DNA of 7,802 nt from Azonexus sp. (GTDB lineage Bacteria; Pseudomonadota; Gammaproteobacteria; Burkholderiales; Rhodocyclaceae). Where the stretch lies: positions 1-7,802 of the forward strand of contig JAISPT010000046.1 of assembly GCA_031274715.1 (NCBI GenBank). Reading direction: 5' to 3'. The position numbers and the translations under genes were made by a program. Positions 6,052 through 7,802 of the stretch are shown piece by piece (the stretch's first letter is position 1; every line of letters begins with the position of its first letter). The notes under the pieces were generated by a model. It searched no databases, was not told where the DNA came from, and saw only the letters and a program-made list of their open reading frames with translations.

Positions 6052-6306
6052 ATGGATTCTCTAACTCAACTTCAGGAACTCATCAAGGAAAAGTACCAAA
6101 TCGATCCGGCCACCATCGACCCCAATGCCCCCATGCTGGAACAGGGCATTGATTCGCTGGCGCTGGCCGAGTTCCTGTTCGATGTCGAGGATCGTTTTGG
6201 TATCGACATTCCCGCCACGCGTACCGACGCCAACTCGCTGGCGGGTCTAGCCGGCATCATTGACGAATTGGTCGCGGCGAAGAAAACCCAAAAGCAAGGC
6301 GGATAG
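6052..6306 (+). CDS. Acyl carrier protein
   Basis: An 84-residue acidic protein of standard ACP length. The phosphopantetheine attachment motif is GIDSLALAEFLFDVEDRF, with Ser35 as the modified serine. Helix I (LTQLQELIKEKY) and a loop with DPNAPMLEQ precede it, as in type II fatty-acid and polyketide carriers. GGAG (6042-6045) lies 6 nt before the ATG. The 31-nt gap after the PAP2 gene is the largest within the operon, and it holds no obvious terminator. The DSLALAEF motif and lysine-rich C-terminal tail (AAKKTQKQ) differ from housekeeping AcpP (DSLDTVEL), which suggests a dedicated carrier for this pathway, comparable with XanC or ApeE/ApeF. It is followed after 4 nt by the ketosynthase, its expected partner. 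A holo-ACP synthase is needed for activation and is not present in the window. Confidence 0.92.
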   Translation: MDSLTQLQELIKEKYQIDPATIDPNAPMLEQGIDSLALAEFLFDVEDRFGIDIPATRTDANSLAGLAGIIDELVAAKKTQKQGG

Positions 6307-6310
6307 CAAA

Positions 6311-7519
6311 GTGATTGCAGTCACTGGCATCGGCGTCGTATCGCCGCACGGCAGCGATGCCGAGGCCATGTTCGCCGCGCTGCTACGCGGCGAATCCGCA
6401 GTCAGCGAATTTGCCGCAGCTACCGCCGGCAAACCCGCTCCCGTAGCTGTGGCGCCCTTTGATGTCGCGCCCTGGTTTACCCCGCTGCAACTGGTCGGCG
6501 TTGATCGCGTCAGCCAACTTGCCGTCGCCGCCGCGCAACGCGCTTGGGACGACGCTCAGGCAGCGGGCGCCTGCGAACCCATTCGCATCGGCATCTATGC
6601 CGGTTGCGGCATGGGTGGTGGCGGCTCGCTCGAAGCCGCCTATGTCTCCGGACTGATCAACGGCAGAGCGCCACCCCTGACTGTTCCTGCCTTCATGCCC
6701 AATGCGCCGGCCTCGCATATCGCCATGCGCCTCAAAATCACCGGCCCGGTACTGACTTACTCCATCGCTTGCGCCTCCTCGGCCGTTGCCATCGGAGAAG
6801 CGGCCAAAGCCATCCGCGCCGGCGAAGTCGATCTGGCAATTGCCGGCGGCAGCGAAGCGTTGATCGCGCCGGGTATCGTCAAGGCTTGGCAGGCTCTGCA
6901 AACGCTGGCGACTTTCGCGCCGGAACAGGCCGCCGGCGCCTGCCGTCCCTTCGCGCTCGACCGCAACGGATTCGCGCTTGGCGAAGGCGCGGCCTTCATG
7001 ATTTTAGAATCCGCCGAACGCGCCCGCGCCCGCGGTGCGCGTTGCTACGCCGAACTTGCTGGTTGCGGCATGAGTTGCGATGCCACCCATTTGACCAAGC
7101 CCGACGCCAACGGCCAGCGCAATGCCATTGCCGCCGCCTTGCAACAAGCCGATTTGACGCCACGCGATGTCGGCTACTGCAATGCCCACGGCACTGCCAC
7201 CAAAATCGGCGACGTGGTCGAAAGCGACGCCCTCAATACTGTCTGGGGCGAGGACATCGCGGATTTGCGCGTCAGTTCCACCAAGTCCATGCACGGCCAC
7301 CTGCTCGGCGCCACCGGCGCGCTGGAAGCCGTCATTACCGTACTCGCGCTCCATCATCGCCAACTGCCGCCCAATATCAACTGTGACCAGCCCGATCCGG
7401 CCTGCCGCCTGAATCTGGTGCGCTCAATCAACGAAGCCGCGCCCAAGCTCGAAGCCGCCATCAGCAGTTCTTTCGCCTTCGGCGGCAGCAATGCCGTGCT
7501 GGCGTTCCGAAGGACGTGA
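6311..7519 (+). CDS. Beta-ketoacyl-ACP synthase (FabF/KAS II-like, thiolase fold)
   Basis: This 402-residue condensing enzyme begins at GTG 6311, 4 nt after the ACP stop, with a purine-rich GGCGGA (6298-6303) upstream. The in-frame TTG at 6260 lies inside the ACP gene and would add a poor, arginine-lysine-rich leader. VTGIGVVSPHG is the usual N-terminus. The nucleophile is Cys154 in SIACASSAVA, and the two histidines are His293 in NAHGTAT and His330 in KSMHGHLLGATG, with the conserved Lys325. FAFGGSNAVLAF closes the protein as in FabF. With an intact Cys-His-His triad it should carry out decarboxylative Claisen condensation of acyl groups with malonyl-ACP, so it is a true ketosynthase and not a chain-length factor. 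In aryl-polyene systems the active ketosynthase pairs with such a factor; none is visible here. It is the last gene of the operon and converges on fabG. A housekeeping FabF or FabB is less likely in this setting. Confidence 0.92.
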   Translation: MIAVTGIGVVSPHGSDAEAMFAALLRGESAVSEFAAATAGKPAPVAVAPFDVAPWFTPLQLVGVDRVSQLAVAAAQRAWDDAQAAGACEPIRIGIYAGCGMGGGGSLEAAYVSGLINGRAPPLTVPAFMPNAPASHIAMRLKITGPVLTYSIACASSAVAIGEAAKAIRAGEVDLAIAGGSEALIAPGIVKAWQALQTLATFAPEQAAGACRPFALDRNGFALGEGAAFMILESAERARARGARCYAELAGCGMSCDATHLTKPDANGQRNAIAAALQQADLTPRDVGYCNAHGTATKIGDVVESDALNTVWGEDIADLRVSSTKSMHGHLLGATGALEAVITVLALHHRQLPPNINCDQPDPACRLNLVRSINEAAPKLEAAISSSFAFGGSNAVLAFRRT

Positions 7520-7613
7520 CAGGGTTCAGGTTACAGTTTTTGGTGTTGAGGTTCGCGTAGCGAACCTCAACAAATTTTACTGAACCCTGGATCCTGTAAC
7601 CTGAATCCTGTCA
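7517..7613. repeat. Palindromic element of degenerate CAGG heptamers between convergent genes
   Basis: Outer arms of 20 nt, 7517-7536 and 7594-7613, are reverse complements with one mismatch. The plus-strand stop TGA of the ketosynthase (7517-7519) and the minus-strand stop of fabG (7613-7611) form the tips of the two arms. The arms consist of degenerate 7-bp repeats. The plus strand from 7520 reads CAGGGTT-CAGGTTA-CAG. The minus strand from 7610 to 7580 reads CAGGATT, CAGGTTA, CAGGATC, CAGGGTT, CAG. A second pairing is possible, since 7520-7529 is the exact complement of 7580-7589. The perfect hairpin 7545-7571 lies in the centre. Confidence 0.8.
7545..7571. terminator. Perfect 12-bp hairpin, probable terminator for the convergent operons
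   Basis: GTTGAGGTTCGC (7545-7556) and GCGAACCTCAAC (7560-7571) form a perfect stem with a 3-nt GTA loop, 26 bp after the ketosynthase stop and 40 bp after the fabG stop. On the plus strand it is followed by AAATTTT (7572-7578), a modest U-tract. On the minus strand the sequence after it reads ACCAAAAAC, which is not a U-tract. It therefore fits a terminator for the plus-strand operon best and may only slow or protect transcripts from fabG. Confidence 0.65.
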
Positions 7614-7802
7614 GGCTAACGCGCCGTTGATGGGAATGATCTGGCCTGAAATGTAGGCCGCTGCGTCGGAGGCGAGGAAGGCAACCAGCTCAGCGACTTC
7701 TTCGGGTTTGCCGGCGCGTTGCATGGGGACGAGTTTTTTGATGGTCTCGGCGTCGAAGACGCCGGCGATCATGCCGGTATCGACGATGCCTGGCGCGACG
7801 GC
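7611..7802 (-). CDS. 3-oxoacyl-ACP reductase (FabG-like SDR), C-terminal part (partial)
   Basis: The minus strand from the right edge reads 63 codons to a TGA at 7613-7611. The segment has the C-terminal pattern of classical short-chain dehydrogenases of the FabG type: VAPGIVDTGM (the post-catalytic PG motif that contacts the nicotinamide), then a helical lid with an AETIKKLVP segment, MQRAGKPEEVAELVAFLAS, and the final YISGQIIPINGALA strand. The Rossmann motif and the Ser-Tyr-Lys catalytic residues are outside the window. The enzyme would reduce the beta-keto group on ACP with NADPH, supplying the ketoreduction step for polyene elongation, as XanH or ApeQ does. It is convergent with the ketosynthase and thus belongs to a separate transcript, so a purely housekeeping or unrelated SDR role remains possible. 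The end PINGALA differs slightly from the VNGGM ending of E. coli FabG. Confidence 0.85.
   Translation of the reverse strand, partial: AVAPGIVDTGMIAGVFDAETIKKLVPMQRAGKPEEVAELVAFLASDAAAYISGQIIPINGALA

Noticed and set aside
6544..7386. 280-codon plus-strand open frame inside the ketosynthase
   Set aside because: Arg/His-rich out-of-frame shadow; the ketosynthase frame has all catalytic residues.
7517..7613. Palindrome as insertion-sequence ends or an attachment site
   Set aside because: No transposase or integrase is present, and the whole 97-bp span is filled by the arms and hairpin; a terminator or heptamer repeat explains it better.

Overview
The window looks like part of a xanthomonadin / aryl-polyene-type pigment locus from a GC-rich Gram-negative bacterium. 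The gene families (Aas, MipA/OmpV, an XanB2-like chorismatase, FabF/FabG-type enzymes) and the dense 4-8 nt gene overlaps fit a betaproteobacterium, for example a Rhodocyclales relative. A xanthomonad-like gammaproteobacterium is also possible. This placement comes from reading the sequence, not from a database search.

Layout. At the left edge, on the minus strand, is the N-terminal 114 codons of an aas-like gene (acyltransferase domain of a bifunctional acyl-ACP synthetase / lysophospholipid acyltransferase). A roughly 260-bp divergent intergenic region follows. From 602 to 7519, eight plus-strand genes form one tightly packed operon: a flavin-dependent halogenase, a chorismatase (chorismate to hydroxybenzoate), a MipA/OmpV outer-membrane protein, a membrane-anchored lysophospholipid-type acyltransferase, a family 2 glycosyltransferase, a six-helix PAP2-type membrane phosphatase/phosphotransferase, an acyl carrier protein, and a beta-ketoacyl-ACP synthase with an intact Cys-His-His triad. 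A convergent minus-strand FabG-type ketoreductase (C-terminal 63 residues) runs off the right edge. Between the two convergent stop codons lies a compact palindromic element made of degenerate CAGG-type heptamers around a perfect 12-bp hairpin.

How the genes could work together (inference). The chorismatase supplies a hydroxybenzoate starter, as XanB2 does for xanthomonadin, and the coupled halogenase may halogenate the aryl head or the polyene. The ACP, ketosynthase and FabG would extend and reduce the chain. The acyltransferase, glycosyltransferase and PAP2 enzyme would attach the acyl product to a glycosyl/phospholipid-like carrier in the inner membrane. The MipA/OmpV protein would act at the outer membrane. 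The starter-activating ligase, dehydratase, chain-length partner and exporter expected for such a pathway are not seen here and would have to lie outside the window.

The most noteworthy points are the halogenase-chorismatase pair with a 4-nt overlap, the MipA/OmpV gene embedded in the operon, a probable CTG start for the glycosyltransferase in a CTGA overlap, the Arg-to-Thr change in the third PAP2 motif, and the heptamer palindrome that begins and ends on two stop codons. I see no rRNA, tRNA, CRISPR array, insertion sequence or transposase.
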